This document shows positions 25,027 to 34,036 of a DNA stretch of 64,000 nt, one piece after another. Under the pieces are notes generated by a model that saw only the letters and a program-made list of their open reading frames with translations, was not told the origin of the DNA and made no database searches. A program made the translations under genes and the position numbers. The stretch comes from Candidatus Kosakonia sp. 282A-S69 (GTDB taxonomy: Bacteria; Pseudomonadota; Gammaproteobacteria; Enterobacterales; Enterobacteriaceae), in assembly GCF_029433855.1 (NCBI RefSeq), contig NZ_JAROAU010000001.1, forward strand, positions 62,001-126,000, read 5' to 3'. Numbering within the stretch: the stretch's first letter is position 1; every line of letters begins with the position of its first letter.

Positions 25027-26802
25027 ATGTTACTTAATATCGGCGGCGACAAAGAGCGCCATTTTCTGGCATTACAGGCCCTGCTGAACCCGGACGACAG
25101 CCGCGACGATGTGCTGCGTAAAATTACACAACTCGCCGCCAGAATGTTAAAAATACCCGGCAGCTTTATTTCCGTGCTTGATGATGAAAATCAGTATGTG
25201 CGGGCAGCGATTAACTTCCAGCTGGAGACCTCTTCGCGGGTCAACTCCTTTTGCCGCTATGCAGTCGACAGCGGGAATCCGTTTATTGTGCCGGATACTC
25301 TGCAGGACGCCCGCTTTGTCGCCCATCCGCTGACCGTGGCCAGCCCTTTTATTCGCTTCTACGCGGGCGTGCCGCTGACCACCCGCGATGGGATCACGCT
25401 CGGCACGCTCTGCGTGGTGGATACCCATCCCCATACGGTGACCAAAGAGCAGATTGATACACTGCGGCTACTGGGCGAGCTGGCGATGTCGTTTCTGGAA
25501 GCCTGGCACTACGCCGGCCTGACGGATGCCATTACCGGCCTGCCGAACAAGCTGCATCTACTGCGTGATATCCAGCTGCTGAACGCGGCGAACGATACCG
25601 CCGAGCGCAACCTGATCCTGATTGATTGTATCGACATGCCCCGAGCCTTTGAGCTGGCGCGCACCCGCGGTATGGCACCGGTGGAAAACCTGCTGCGCGA
25701 TATGGCGATTATGCTCCCTCTGCGCCTGCGCCCGCTGAAGTGCGGCAAACTCTATATGGTGGCGACGGGCCGCTTTGCTCTGTTGACGCGTACGGCGGAC
25801 AAGATCTCGGCCTGCGCCATCGCCGACCGACTGCAGGGCGTTAGCGCCGAGCTGGAGCCGGGCATCACCGTCGAGTTCCGCGTCCACACCGCGGGCAAAA
25901 CCTTTGTCCCGGGCGATCTCTCTGCCAGAGAGGTGCTCAATAAAGCAGTGCATGCCCTGCATGAGCGCATCCGCCAGAATACCTTCCAGTTGCCGGAAAC
26001 CATTATTGATGAGGATGCAGCGGCCATGCCGGTGCTGATGGAGGAGCTGGCACAGGCTATTGACGGGAAAATGTCAGGTCTCTACCTCGTCTATCAGCCG
26101 AAAATGTGTCTGCAAACCGACGCACCGGTAGGGATTGAAGCGCTGATCCGCTGGCGGCATCCGCAAAAAGGTGAACTCTCGCCGGGGATGTTTGTTCCCT
26201 TCGCGGAACAGGCTGGTCTGCTACAGGATCTGACCAGTTGGGTCATCACCAATGTGATCACCCAACTGGCAGGCTGGCATGCGCTTGGGGTGGCGCTGCC
26301 GGTCTCCGTTAACGTAAGCATTCAGGATATCTCCGCGCCCGGCTTTGCCGACAGCCTTGAAGCGCGCATGATCCGCGCCCGCCTGCCCACCAGCCTGCTC
26401 GGCGTTGAGTGTCTGGAAACCGAACGCATCATTGAGAGCGCGGAAGCCCTGAAAGGGCTTGAGATGCTGAAGCTGCGCGGCTTCCCGATTTCGCTCGATG
26501 ATTTCGGCACCGGCTACAGCAACATCAGCTATCTGCGCCGTATGCCGATCGACATCATTAAACTGGACCAGAGCCTGATTTCCAAACTCTCGGAAGATAC
26601 CGCCTCGCGCATTATTGCCCGCAGTATTATCGGCATGCTCAAAGAGCTCGATTATGTCGTGCTGGCGGAAGGGGTGGAAAACGCACAGACCGGAGAAACG
26701 TTGCAAAAGTACGGCTGCGATCAGGCGCAGGGTTATCTCTATGCCCGCCCGCTTCCGGCTCATGAGATGAGTAGCTGGCTGGAATGGAAGATCCGTACCT
26801 GA
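25027..26802 (+). CDS. GAF - degenerate GGDEF - EAL cyclic-di-GMP phosphodiesterase
   Basis: A 591-residue cytosolic protein: GAF sensor domain (about 20-158), a GGDEF fold whose signature has decayed to T-G-R-F-A-L-L (about 165-330), and a C-terminal EAL domain (about 345-585). Residues needed for hydrolysis are present: E-A-L-I-R-W, N-V-S near 434, E-C-L-E-T, D-D-F-G-T-G-Y-S, the Lys of I-I-K-L-D-Q, A-E-G-V-E and Q-G-Y. It should lower c-di-GMP and is unlikely to make it. The GAF domain lacks an obvious haem or tetrapyrrole cysteine motif. A GGGAGG site precedes the ATG. It sits beside two chemoreceptors. Confidence 0.92.
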   Translation: MLLNIGGDKERHFLALQALLNPDDSRDDVLRKITQLAARMLKIPGSFISVLDDENQYVRAAINFQLETSSRVNSFCRYAVDSGNPFIVPDTLQDARFVAHPLTVASPFIRFYAGVPLTTRDGITLGTLCVVDTHPHTVTKEQIDTLRLLGELAMSFLEAWHYAGLTDAITGLPNKLHLLRDIQLLNAANDTAERNLILIDCIDMPRAFELARTRGMAPVENLLRDMAIMLPLRLRPLKCGKLYMVATGRFALLTRTADKISACAIADRLQGVSAELEPGITVEFRVHTAGKTFVPGDLSAREVLNKAVHALHERIRQNTFQLPETIIDEDAAAMPVLMEELAQAIDGKMSGLYLVYQPKMCLQTDAPVGIEALIRWRHPQKGELSPGMFVPFAEQAGLLQDLTSWVITNVITQLAGWHALGVALPVSVNVSIQDISAPGFADSLEARMIRARLPTSLLGVECLETERIIESAEALKGLEMLKLRGFPISLDDFGTGYSNISYLRRMPIDIIKLDQSLISKLSEDTASRIIARSIIGMLKELDYVVLAEGVENAQTGETLQKYGCDQAQGYLYARPLPAHEMSSWLEWKIRT

Positions 26803-27021
26803 TATAGCAACAATTCGCACTTTTTTAACACGCATCATCGTCAGGCGAGGGATCGCCTAAGTAATTATAATTATCAGGCTCTTAAAATATTACCGCCGCC
26901 GTTTCGTAATACATATATACATTTAATGTATGCAAGATCGCGTATTCAGAAATAGTGTCATTGAATTCATCCCATCCCGGAGTAATATTCGTCTCAAATA
27001 ATGACTTCTGATGGGCAGGCC

Positions 27022-27363
27022 ATGAAAAACGTCATACTGAGTATGCTAATTAAAATGTCCAGGATGGATGCGCAGATGAAAGAGCTGACCGCCCAGATCG
27101 AGGCGCAGTCGCTTATCGTTGCCGCCCTGACGCTGACCGTCGGCAAAGGCGGCGGGCTGGATGAAATGGTGGCGAGCATTAATAAATCGATTAATTCCGT
27201 GCTGGAGACGCCCGACGCCGCGCTGCAATCCGATGCCGAGCTGCTGCTGGTGAAGTTCCATGAGCAGGTCGAACTAACCCGCGCCGTCAGCAAAGAGTCG
27301 GATGAGACCCCTGCTGTGGTAACAGGCGATGACCTGACAACCGATCGGCCACGGCAGAGCTAA
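27022..27363 (+). CDS. IraP-like anti-adaptor (RpoS stabiliser)
   Basis: A 113-residue protein. Its first 85 residues align by eye with E. coli IraP: M-K-N at the start, a coiled-coil-like helix with K-E-L-x-A-Q-x-E-A followed by I-V-x-A, and later a P-D-A ... D-x-E-L-L segment. It is about 27 residues longer than IraP at the C-terminus, with an acidic, Thr-rich tail. IraP binds RssB and blocks RpoS degradation during phosphate starvation. The ATG at 27022 (site GGCAGG) is preferred to the one at 27001, which lacks a site. The assignment rests on remembered sequence. Confidence 0.55.
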   Translation: MKNVILSMLIKMSRMDAQMKELTAQIEAQSLIVAALTLTVGKGGGLDEMVASINKSINSVLETPDAALQSDAELLLVKFHEQVELTRAVSKESDETPAVVTGDDLTTDRPRQS

Positions 27364-27374
27364 TCTGCCGCCCT

Positions 27375-27770
27375 TTACTCAGCGTTAACCCACGCCTGAT
27401 GCTGTATTACCACGCGGTAACCATCGGCATCGGCAAAGGTGCGCCCGTTACGATCCCAGTAGGGGTTAAACGAGGCCACCGCAACAAACCCGGCCTCCCG
27501 CATCGTTGCGCAGACCGCCTCCCACTCCGCTTTGTCGGGGTAGTAGAGCACCAATAAATCTTCGTCTGTCTGGGAAGGCTGCACCGGATGATGGTGACAG
27601 AGGGTCAATTCCATATGCCAGCCCAATCCTTCCCGACCTAACATCACGCCACTGAAACCTTCATGATCGCTGAAGCCCGCAATACGCCTCAGCCCTAATC
27701 CTTTGCTGTACTGCTGATAAGCCTGCTCAAGGTTGGTCACCGGCCTGGCAATTCGCATATGAGAAAACAT
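27375..27770 (-). CDS. VOC/glyoxalase-fold protein
   Basis: A 131-residue protein with the paired beta-alpha-beta-beta-beta modules of the vicinal-oxygen-chelate superfamily. The N-terminus reads R-I-A-R-P-V-T-N-L-E-Q-A, and the second module ends D-R-N-G-R-T-F-A-D-A-D-G-Y-R-V-V. An AGGAG site precedes the ATG. Similar proteins include YycE of Bacillus. The reaction is not known. Confidence 0.82.
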   Translation of the reverse strand: MFSHMRIARPVTNLEQAYQQYSKGLGLRRIAGFSDHEGFSGVMLGREGLGWHMELTLCHHHPVQPSQTDEDLLVLYYPDKAEWEAVCATMREAGFVAVASFNPYWDRNGRTFADADGYRVVIQHQAWVNAE

Positions 27771-27867
27771 TCCGCGCTCCTGTCAAAGGGTGGTTGATGG
27801 CCTTCAGACTACACAAAATTTGCGGATGGATTTGTCGGTAAGAGCCTAAGTACATCCTTAACCCCTT

Positions 27868-28503
27868 TTACTTTTGCAGCGCCCTTTTTATTCGCCTACG
27901 TGAAATGAAAATATTGAATTCATTCACATGGCGCTTCAGGCTTAAATGGCCAATAAAAAAACGAATGGCGTAAAAGAGGCATTGCAAACTGACAAAACCT
28001 TCTACTACCGCACATAAGAATGCCAGCCCATTAAATAACCATTTTGGGTTAATAGCTCCCCCGCCGGGGATATTAACCAACGACTTAAAGGAGAAAAAGG
28101 CTATCACCCCCAAAATCAAGCCTACAATTAATAAGATCAGCGGAGCCAGCAGAGCAGCTCTTTTAACAACAACTTGAGAATCATGAAAATAATATAAACT
28201 TTTCATATTAAAAAGCGCCTTACAAAAACCCTCATGCTTAACACGTGCTGCAAGGTAAAACCTTAATGTATAGTCATTTAACTCCAGACTATCCGTCATT
28301 TTGAACGCAGAGAACATTAGCTCTTGTCGATATTTTTCGAGAGCATCTCTATTTTTCACACAATGAGTAAGAAAGGAGATGCCTTCTGCTTTTTTCTCAT
28401 CTGATAACGAAAAAAAGCTTTCAAAATAGAACACCTTTTTTATTATCTTCGGGGAAGCAGCGAGCGCCGTTTTAGATATACTGCTAACAGATGTCATGTC
28501 CAT
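27868..28503 (-). CDS. AT-rich orphan protein with two membrane helices
   Basis: A 211-residue protein I do not recognise. A polar N-terminal half (1-105) is followed by two hydrophobic segments (about 114-140 and 156-186) and a basic tail ending R-R-R-I-K-R-A-L-Q-K. The AAGGAG site seven bases before the ATG at 28503 is clear. Base composition is markedly more AT-rich than flanking genes and codon choice differs, suggesting recent acquisition. Confidence 0.7.
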   Translation of the reverse strand: MDMTSVSSISKTALAASPKIIKKVFYFESFFSLSDEKKAEGISFLTHCVKNRDALEKYRQELMFSAFKMTDSLELNDYTLRFYLAARVKHEGFCKALFNMKSLYYFHDSQVVVKRAALLAPLILLIVGLILGVIAFFSFKSLVNIPGGGAINPKWLFNGLAFLCAVVEGFVSLQCLFYAIRFFIGHLSLKRHVNEFNIFISRRRIKRALQK

Positions 28504-28565
28504 ATATTCTCCTTCTTTTCAGTTTTACAATCGGCGTTTCAAAGAGAGCATTATTCGATGCAATG

Positions 28566-28595
28566 AAAAAGCCCGCCGGGCGGCGAGCTTTTTTA
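28566..28595 (-). terminator. Terminator after the 541-residue protein gene
   Basis: On the minus strand a GC-rich hairpin (GCTCGCC/GGCGGGC with one mismatch) is followed by TTTTT, about 16 bases after the stop codon at 28611. Confidence 0.75.
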
Positions 28596-28610
28596 TCCAT
28601 CAGGGGCGAA

Positions 28611-30236
28611 TTACCCTTCCGCAAGCATCTTCTCTAAACGCGCGCGCACGTTCTCATCCGGCTCCGCGTGGAAGGCGGTTTCCAGCATGCCATGAAGCTC
28701 CGCCGGGAGTTGCTCTTCCGGCCAGCCCTCGAGCGCGTTAAGCGCCATCAGGCGGTTACGCACCACCGGGCTGCGCAGGCCGGTTTTAATCAGCGTCCAG
28801 CCCATGCCGGGAAAACGGTTGAGATCCTGGAGGATAAAATCGAGCGCGCCGTGCTGGCGATACTCAGCGCCGAGACCCATCAGCGTATCTGGTCCACTGG
28901 CAATGACCGCAAGATCAAGCTGCTGCTCAGCCAGTTGCAGAATGCGCTCCATGCGCTGCGGGCTTTCAGTCTGCATCAGTTCATACCAGTTTGCTTCATT
29001 GGGAACCTTTTGCTGGCGGGCAAAAACCTGCTCCCAGGTATCAATGCCTAACAGCTTCGCCGCGCGCAGGGCGAGGTAAAAATCGCCGTTATCACTGGCG
29101 GTTAAATCCTGCTGCACGCGCGTCAGCCACTTCTCCTGGGCAACAATCGCCTCAACATCATCCGCCATCTGCTGGCGGATCTCATCGCTCCAGCCCTCCG
29201 CTTGCAGGGTCTCCCAGTTGTTATCTTCATCGCCAGCAAACGCGCCGATGGCGCTGGTGTTGAGTAAGTTGCGCAGATCGTCATTTTCACTGCGGCGCAG
29301 CAGCGTGAGGTAGCGATGGCAGGCCTGCGCACCCTCCGGGTAGTCATGGATATCACGCGCAGGGCCGCCGGCAATCAGTGCCGCAAGAATATCGCCCGCG
29401 CCGGTCAGTACGCCCTCATCCACCGTGTCGACCGAAAGCGCCGCCAGCAAGCGCCCTTTGGTGGCGCAATCCCAGGCAGTGTACTCATCCATCACTGTAT
29501 TGGAGTACCCTTCGCGCAGCAGCCACTCTCGGGTGGCAGGCGAGACCTCGTCAGGAAGGCGCTCGATAAGCTGAATACGCCCCCAGCCGGTTACCCGTTT
29601 CGCCAGCGCCGTCAGCGTTGCGTCAAACGCCTCTTCCGGCAGCATGTTGCGCAGGGCAACGGCGGTGAAGAGAGTAAACTCCTCGTGCAGACCGAGGGTG
29701 GTTACCAGCGCCCGATTCTCGTCGGTGGGGAAGAAAGCCAGCAGCGCAATCGCGCATTTAACCGCGTTACGATCCGGGCTGTTAGTTGCCAGCCAGACCA
29801 TCAGGTCATGAACCTGCTGCGGCGACAGCGACGGCGCTTCCGGCAGTTTGTCGGTCAGGATATCGATGTAATCGAGCGGCGGGCGAGCTTTCAGCAGCGC
29901 ATAGAACAGAGTCATATTGGCCGGGGAGGGTTTACGCAACACGGCGCTCAATGCGCTGATAATCTCATCTGCCGCCTCTTCTGCGTCTGCGCCGCCGCCG
30001 TGATGACCAAACGCACCATCCATGCCGCCCGCCACCCAGCGCAGCTCGCCCTCAAGAGTCTCTTCATCCGGCAGGGTCTGCGCCTGCTCCGGCAATGGCG
30101 CGCTGCCGTCTGCATAAGGGGAGAGAAAGTGGTAGATGCTCTGCCTGTCGCCTGGCCAGGGAAGCGGGAAAGGTGCGCCCTGCTCTGCAGCCTCTTGTTT
30201 ACCGAGGAGTTTTGCTAACCATCGCTGCATACTCAT
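28611..30236 (-). CDS. Unrecognised 541-residue helical-repeat protein
   Basis: A soluble, acidic protein without signal peptide or membrane segment. Residues 60-90 include a short Gly/His run (G-H-H-G-G-G) and an acidic patch. The rest is built of Leu/Ala-rich helices, and the C-terminus (about 440-540) resembles HEAT or armadillo repeats. I cannot name a family or catalytic residue. It is divergent from the 189-residue gene at 30411, with a shared 174-base control region. Confidence 0.65.
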   Translation of the reverse strand: MSMQRWLAKLLGKQEAAEQGAPFPLPWPGDRQSIYHFLSPYADGSAPLPEQAQTLPDEETLEGELRWVAGGMDGAFGHHGGGADAEEAADEIISALSAVLRKPSPANMTLFYALLKARPPLDYIDILTDKLPEAPSLSPQQVHDLMVWLATNSPDRNAVKCAIALLAFFPTDENRALVTTLGLHEEFTLFTAVALRNMLPEEAFDATLTALAKRVTGWGRIQLIERLPDEVSPATREWLLREGYSNTVMDEYTAWDCATKGRLLAALSVDTVDEGVLTGAGDILAALIAGGPARDIHDYPEGAQACHRYLTLLRRSENDDLRNLLNTSAIGAFAGDEDNNWETLQAEGWSDEIRQQMADDVEAIVAQEKWLTRVQQDLTASDNGDFYLALRAAKLLGIDTWEQVFARQQKVPNEANWYELMQTESPQRMERILQLAEQQLDLAVIASGPDTLMGLGAEYRQHGALDFILQDLNRFPGMGWTLIKTGLRSPVVRNRLMALNALEGWPEEQLPAELHGMLETAFHAEPDENVRARLEKMLAEG

Positions 30237-30410
30237 ATTCCTTGTATTAAATTCCTGATGTTAGCCGGGTGCGCAAAACGCCGACCTTTACGCCTGTTTA
30301 TAGCTGATTATGCCTCTGCCGCACAGAGTTGCCCCCCTGATCAAGTAGGTGATCGTACCTTTCGGAGCAGTAACAATCCCTGTACAGCGAGATAAATATG
30401 AGGGTAACGC

Positions 30411-30980
30411 GTGCGTTATGAATGTAATGAAGTGCTGAACGATCTGGTGAACTACTTTCTGCTTGCCGATATCCGCCTGCTGAAAAAGTTCAAAGATGAC
30501 AACAATCTCGCTGACGATCTGGCAACGGAGTTTACCCGCAATGAGAGCGGCGATAAGGCGGTGCTGGAAGGTGTGCTCATCCCGATGACGGGCGTTGAAA
30601 ACTACCCCTACACCACTATTTTCACCCTGCCGCCCGCAACGCCGGAGCTGCTGAAAACTGAAAACAACCTGCAGCACCGCCGCACCGGCTACACGCTGCG
30701 CGTTGAACATGGGCAGGTGCAGCTCTTTACCTGGCGCATTCTTGAGAACTTCACCGACCACAATATCAGCGCGTTATTGCAGCGCTATGAAGCGCCCAAT
30801 CGCCCGCATATCGCGCTTGAAAACGGCACTTACTCGGTGGAGATCCTCGCGGGCGAAGTACTGCGCAATGACGGCTACGAGCCAGCATTTGAGTTTGTGC
30901 TGGAGAAAAACGACGATGCGAAGCCCGCAGCCGATCTTGATATCAACTATCTTTTTAGCATCGACAGCCAGAGCTATTAA
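30411..30980 (+). CDS. Unrecognised 189-residue soluble protein, GTG start
   Basis: The GTG at 30411 follows a GAGGG site by six bases and is the best start. The product is soluble, acidic, and mixed alpha/beta in appearance, with an N-terminal helix (L-N-D-L-V-N-Y-F-L-L-A-D-I-R-L-L-K-K). No family is recognised. It is followed after 18 bases by a SUKH-domain gene, so the two are probably an operon. Confidence 0.65.
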   Translation: MRYECNEVLNDLVNYFLLADIRLLKKFKDDNNLADDLATEFTRNESGDKAVLEGVLIPMTGVENYPYTTIFTLPPATPELLKTENNLQHRRTGYTLRVEHGQVQLFTWRILENFTDHNISALLQRYEAPNRPHIALENGTYSVEILAGEVLRNDGYEPAFEFVLEKNDDAKPAADLDINYLFSIDSQSY

Positions 30981-30998
30981 TTGTGAGAGCGCCGAACA

Positions 30999-31613
30999 AT
31001 GAGTAATGAGAGCGATAACCGCCCGATTCCGCCGCTGGTTTGGCCGGAGTTTACCGATGAGCACGCCCGCCTTGCCTGGTGGCGCGACTGCGTACACGCC
31101 TGGCGCGATCAGTGGAATAACCCTGCGCCCTCAACCCCCGCCAGCGACGCGGAGATTGCGGACCTCGAGCAGCGCATCGGCTGCCCGCTGCCGCCGGTGC
31201 TGCGCACCTATCATCAGCAGATTGGCGAACTGAATCTCGCCGAAACGCTGTGCAGCGTAACGCCTGCGCAATATGCGGCTATCGAACCGCTGATTGCCGC
31301 CTATCCCGGCATTAGCGATATTCTTGAAGATGTGCCGCAGGATGACCCGCAGTGGCAGCTGGTTAATAACCTGATCACCTTTGGCGACTATCTCGGCAAC
31401 GGTAATTTGTGGTGCTTTCACCGCGAAACCGGCGAAGTGTGGTATTTCGACCATGACACCTCGCCGATGCTGACGCAGATATTCCGCGATGCCGGGCAGT
31501 ATCTCGACGCGCTGATGTTCAAATGCCTGCTCGCAGCCCACGGCGAGGAGGAGAATGAGGAACTGCTGCGCGAACGGCTCGGGGATGAAGTGGTGGAGAA
31601 GTGGATGTATTAA
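30999..31613 (+). CDS. SMI1/KNR4 (SUKH) family protein
   Basis: A 204-residue protein with the SUKH pattern in residues 45-175: an initial helix (D-A-E-I-A-D-L-E-Q-R-I-G-C-P-L-P-P-V-L-R), then I-T-F-G-D-Y-L-G-N-G-N-L-W-C-F and the strand V-W-Y-F-D-H-D. Many bacterial SUKH proteins are immunity factors for secreted nuclease toxins; others have unknown cellular roles. No toxin gene is adjacent in this window, so an immunity role is only a possibility. Confidence 0.75.
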   Translation: MSNESDNRPIPPLVWPEFTDEHARLAWWRDCVHAWRDQWNNPAPSTPASDAEIADLEQRIGCPLPPVLRTYHQQIGELNLAETLCSVTPAQYAAIEPLIAAYPGISDILEDVPQDDPQWQLVNNLITFGDYLGNGNLWCFHRETGEVWYFDHDTSPMLTQIFRDAGQYLDALMFKCLLAAHGEEENEELLRERLGDEVVEKWMY

Positions 31614-31717
31614 TGGAAGCGGCCTCGTATTAGCCGGAAATAATTCTGTACAGATTACAGGCAGCTCCCTAAAATTCCCCCACAGATAATGCAGCCTTTG
31701 GGGATATGGGAGGAAGT

Positions 31718-31906
31718 ATGGAAATCAATGTGATTACGCTGATGAAAGCGATCATCGGTGGTGCAGGTTTAGGATTTGCCCTTCCCGGTGGCCTATCATT
31801 TCTCATTCCGGCTTTCACCGTTACAGCAGGTATTGCATACAGCTTTGCTTTAGCAGGTGCGGTAGTTCTGCCCGCGCTCTACGCTGCAAGGAAGCCTGCC
31901 CACTAA
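31718..31906 (+). CDS. 62-residue hydrophobic protein
   Basis: The ATG at 31718 has a very strong GGGAGGAA site; an ATG at 31706 lies inside that site and is rejected. The product is almost wholly hydrophobic with two short Gly/Ala-rich membrane segments (about 7-29 and 32-56). Its stop is two bases before the next start, so it is coupled to the next gene. Function unknown. Confidence 0.6.
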   Translation: MEINVITLMKAIIGGAGLGFALPGGLSFLIPAFTVTAGIAYSFALAGAVVLPALYAARKPAH

Positions 31907-31907
31907 A

Positions 31908-32243
31908 ATGCACTTTCTTGACTGGCTTGCACCGCAGAATACACAGGAGTTAACCCGCTTTTATTTCATCCTGTGTATAGGTTACCTTGCAGTGCATCTC
32001 ATTTGGGATGCCCTATGCAAAGAGACTCCGCCCTTCTCGCTTGATAAACTCCAGTTCAAAATGAATGAGGTCTACTCCTCGTCGACCTTTGCAACCAGCG
32101 CTTTTTTTATTGTTATTCTGTTCGATATTAAAAATCCGCTCAGGACATCCGACGCCTCTATTTTCCCGTTAATTATTGCGGCATTAACAGGATTTATGGT
32201 TTCGCTCTCTGCGATCGCTCCTAAAAAAGTCAAAACAGAGTAA
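31908..32243 (+). CDS. 111-residue three-helix membrane protein
   Basis: Three hydrophobic segments (about 17-36, 58-75, 84-105) and a Lys-rich tail. It is the second gene of a coupled pair with the 62-residue protein. Composition is AT-rich compared with the adjoining guaA. No family recognised. Confidence 0.6.
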   Translation: MHFLDWLAPQNTQELTRFYFILCIGYLAVHLIWDALCKETPPFSLDKLQFKMNEVYSSSTFATSAFFIVILFDIKNPLRTSDASIFPLIIAALTGFMVSLSAIAPKKVKTE

Positions 32244-32315
32244 TCCTGCCTCTTTAAATTAGCGAACCCTGAATATTAATCGCTCCACTAAATATAAATC
32301 TTATAGCGACAGATA

Positions 32316-32344
32316 TTAAAAACCCACTGTATAAACAGTGGGTT
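32316..32344 (-). terminator. Terminator of guaBA
   Basis: Nine-base stem AACCCACTG/CAGTGGGTT with a six-base loop, followed on the minus strand by a run of T residues. It lies about 45 bases past the guaA stop and probably also serves the converging membrane-protein pair. Confidence 0.85.
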
Positions 32345-32388
32345 AAATTTAATTTAGGTCTGTGGGAAATTCAGAAAAAGCTATCTGA

Positions 32389-33966
32389 TTATTCCCACTC
32401 AATCGTCGCTGGCGGCTTCCCGCTGATGTCATATACGACACGGGAGATACCGTTCACTTCGTTGATAATGCGGTTAGAGACGCGGCCGAGGAAGTCATAC
32501 GGCAGGTGCGCCCAGTGGGCGGTCATAAAGTCGATGGTTTCAACCGCGCGCAGGGAGACAACCCAGTCATACTTACGGCCATCGCCCATCACGCCGACGG
32601 AACGCACTGGCAGGAAGACGGTGAACGCCTGGCTCACTTTATTGTAGAGATCGGCTTTGCGCAGCTCTTCGATAAAGATATGGTCCGCGCGGCGCAGCAG
32701 GTCGCAGTACTCTTTCTTCACTTCACCGAGGACGCGAACGCCGAGGCCGGGGCCCGGGAACGGATGGCGGTACAGCATGTCGTACGGCAGGCCGAGTTCG
32801 AGGCCGATTTTGCGCACTTCATCCTTGAACAGCTCTTTCAGCGGCTCAACCAGACCCATCTTCATCTCTTTCGGCAGGCCGCCAACGTTATGGTGAGACT
32901 TAATAACGTGCGCTTTACCGGTTGCAGAGGCTGCGGACTCAATCACATCCGGGTAGATAGTGCCCTGTGCCAGCCACTTCACATCTTCCAGCTTCAGCGC
33001 TTCTTCATCGAATACTTCAACAAAGACGCGGCCGATGATTTTACGTTTCGCTTCCGGATCGTTTTCGCCCGCCAGCGCGCCGAGGAAGCGCTCTTCTGCC
33101 GGAACGTGAACAATGTTCAGACCAAAGTGGTCGCCGAACATATCCATTACCTGCTCTGCTTCGTTCAGGCGCAGCAGACCGTTGTCGACGAATACACAGG
33201 TCAGGTTTTTGCCAATCGCGCGGTGCAGCAGCATCGCGGTGACGGAGGAGTCCACGCCACCGGAGAGGCCGAGGATCACTTTATCGTTGCCAACCTGCTG
33301 GCGGATACGCTCAACGGCGTCATCGATGATTTTTTCTGGCGTCCACAGCGCTTCGCACTCGCAGATATCGCGCACAAAGCGCTCCAGCATACGCAGCCCT
33401 TGGCGGGTGTGCGTCACTTCCGGGTGGAACTGCACGCCGTAGAAACGCTTCTCTTCGTTAGCCATAATGGCGAACGGGCAGGTTTCAGTGCTGGCGACGG
33501 TGACAAAGCCGGACGGGATCGCCGTCACTTTATCGCCGTGGCTCATCCACACGTCCAGCAGCGCTTTGCCATCTGCGGTCAGGGCATCTTCAATCCCACG
33601 GATCAGCGCGCTTTCGGTCTGCACTTCAACCTGCGCATAACCAAATTCACGCTCGTTAGAGCCTTCAACGTGGCCGCCAAGCTGCATCGCCATGGTCTGC
33701 ATGCCGTAGCAGACGCCGAGCACCGGCACACCGGCGTCGAAAACGTACTGCGGCGCGCGCGGGCTGTTCTCTTCCGTGGTGCTTTCCGGGCCGCCGGAGA
33801 GGATGATGCCGCTTGGGTTGAAGTCGCGGATCTGCGCTTCAGTGACATCCCACGCCCACAGTTCGCAGTAGACGCCGAGTTCACGCACGCGGCGAGCAAC
33901 GAGCTGAGTATATTGCGAGCCAAAGTCGAGGATAAGAATGCGATGTTTATGAATATTGTCCGTCAT
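32389..33966 (-). CDS. guaA: GMP synthase (glutamine-hydrolysing)
   Basis: A 525-residue enzyme, the E. coli length, converting XMP to GMP with glutamine and ATP. The N-terminal class I amidotransferase domain (about 8-205) has the catalytic Cys in G-V-C-Y-G-M-Q and the His/Glu pair in F-H-P-E-V. The ATP pyrophosphatase domain has the P-loop L-S-G-G-V-D-S-S near 231-238, and the dimerisation domain ends I-E-W-E. The ATG at 33966 gives the family N-terminus; an upstream frame extension to 34017 is rejected. It follows guaB by 70 bases and shares its promoter. Confidence 0.99.
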   Translation of the reverse strand: MTDNIHKHRILILDFGSQYTQLVARRVRELGVYCELWAWDVTEAQIRDFNPSGIILSGGPESTTEENSPRAPQYVFDAGVPVLGVCYGMQTMAMQLGGHVEGSNEREFGYAQVEVQTESALIRGIEDALTADGKALLDVWMSHGDKVTAIPSGFVTVASTETCPFAIMANEEKRFYGVQFHPEVTHTRQGLRMLERFVRDICECEALWTPEKIIDDAVERIRQQVGNDKVILGLSGGVDSSVTAMLLHRAIGKNLTCVFVDNGLLRLNEAEQVMDMFGDHFGLNIVHVPAEERFLGALAGENDPEAKRKIIGRVFVEVFDEEALKLEDVKWLAQGTIYPDVIESAASATGKAHVIKSHHNVGGLPKEMKMGLVEPLKELFKDEVRKIGLELGLPYDMLYRHPFPGPGLGVRVLGEVKKEYCDLLRRADHIFIEELRKADLYNKVSQAFTVFLPVRSVGVMGDGRKYDWVVSLRAVETIDFMTAHWAHLPYDFLGRVSNRIINEVNGISRVVYDISGKPPATIEWE

Positions 33967-34036
33967 TGACGTTAGTTCCGAGGCAAAGAGCGAGATTGAA
34001 AAGTCAACGCCCGGCAAAAACCGGGCGCGAATTGCA

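Noticed and set aside
27001-27021. Upstream ATG for the IraP-like protein
   Set aside because: No ribosome-binding site; the ATG at 27022 has one and gives the M-K-N start shared with IraP.
27868-32243. A prophage or integrative element covering the AT-rich genes
   Set aside because: No integrase, transposase, tRNA, direct-repeat attachment site or phage structural gene was found; composition alone is not enough.
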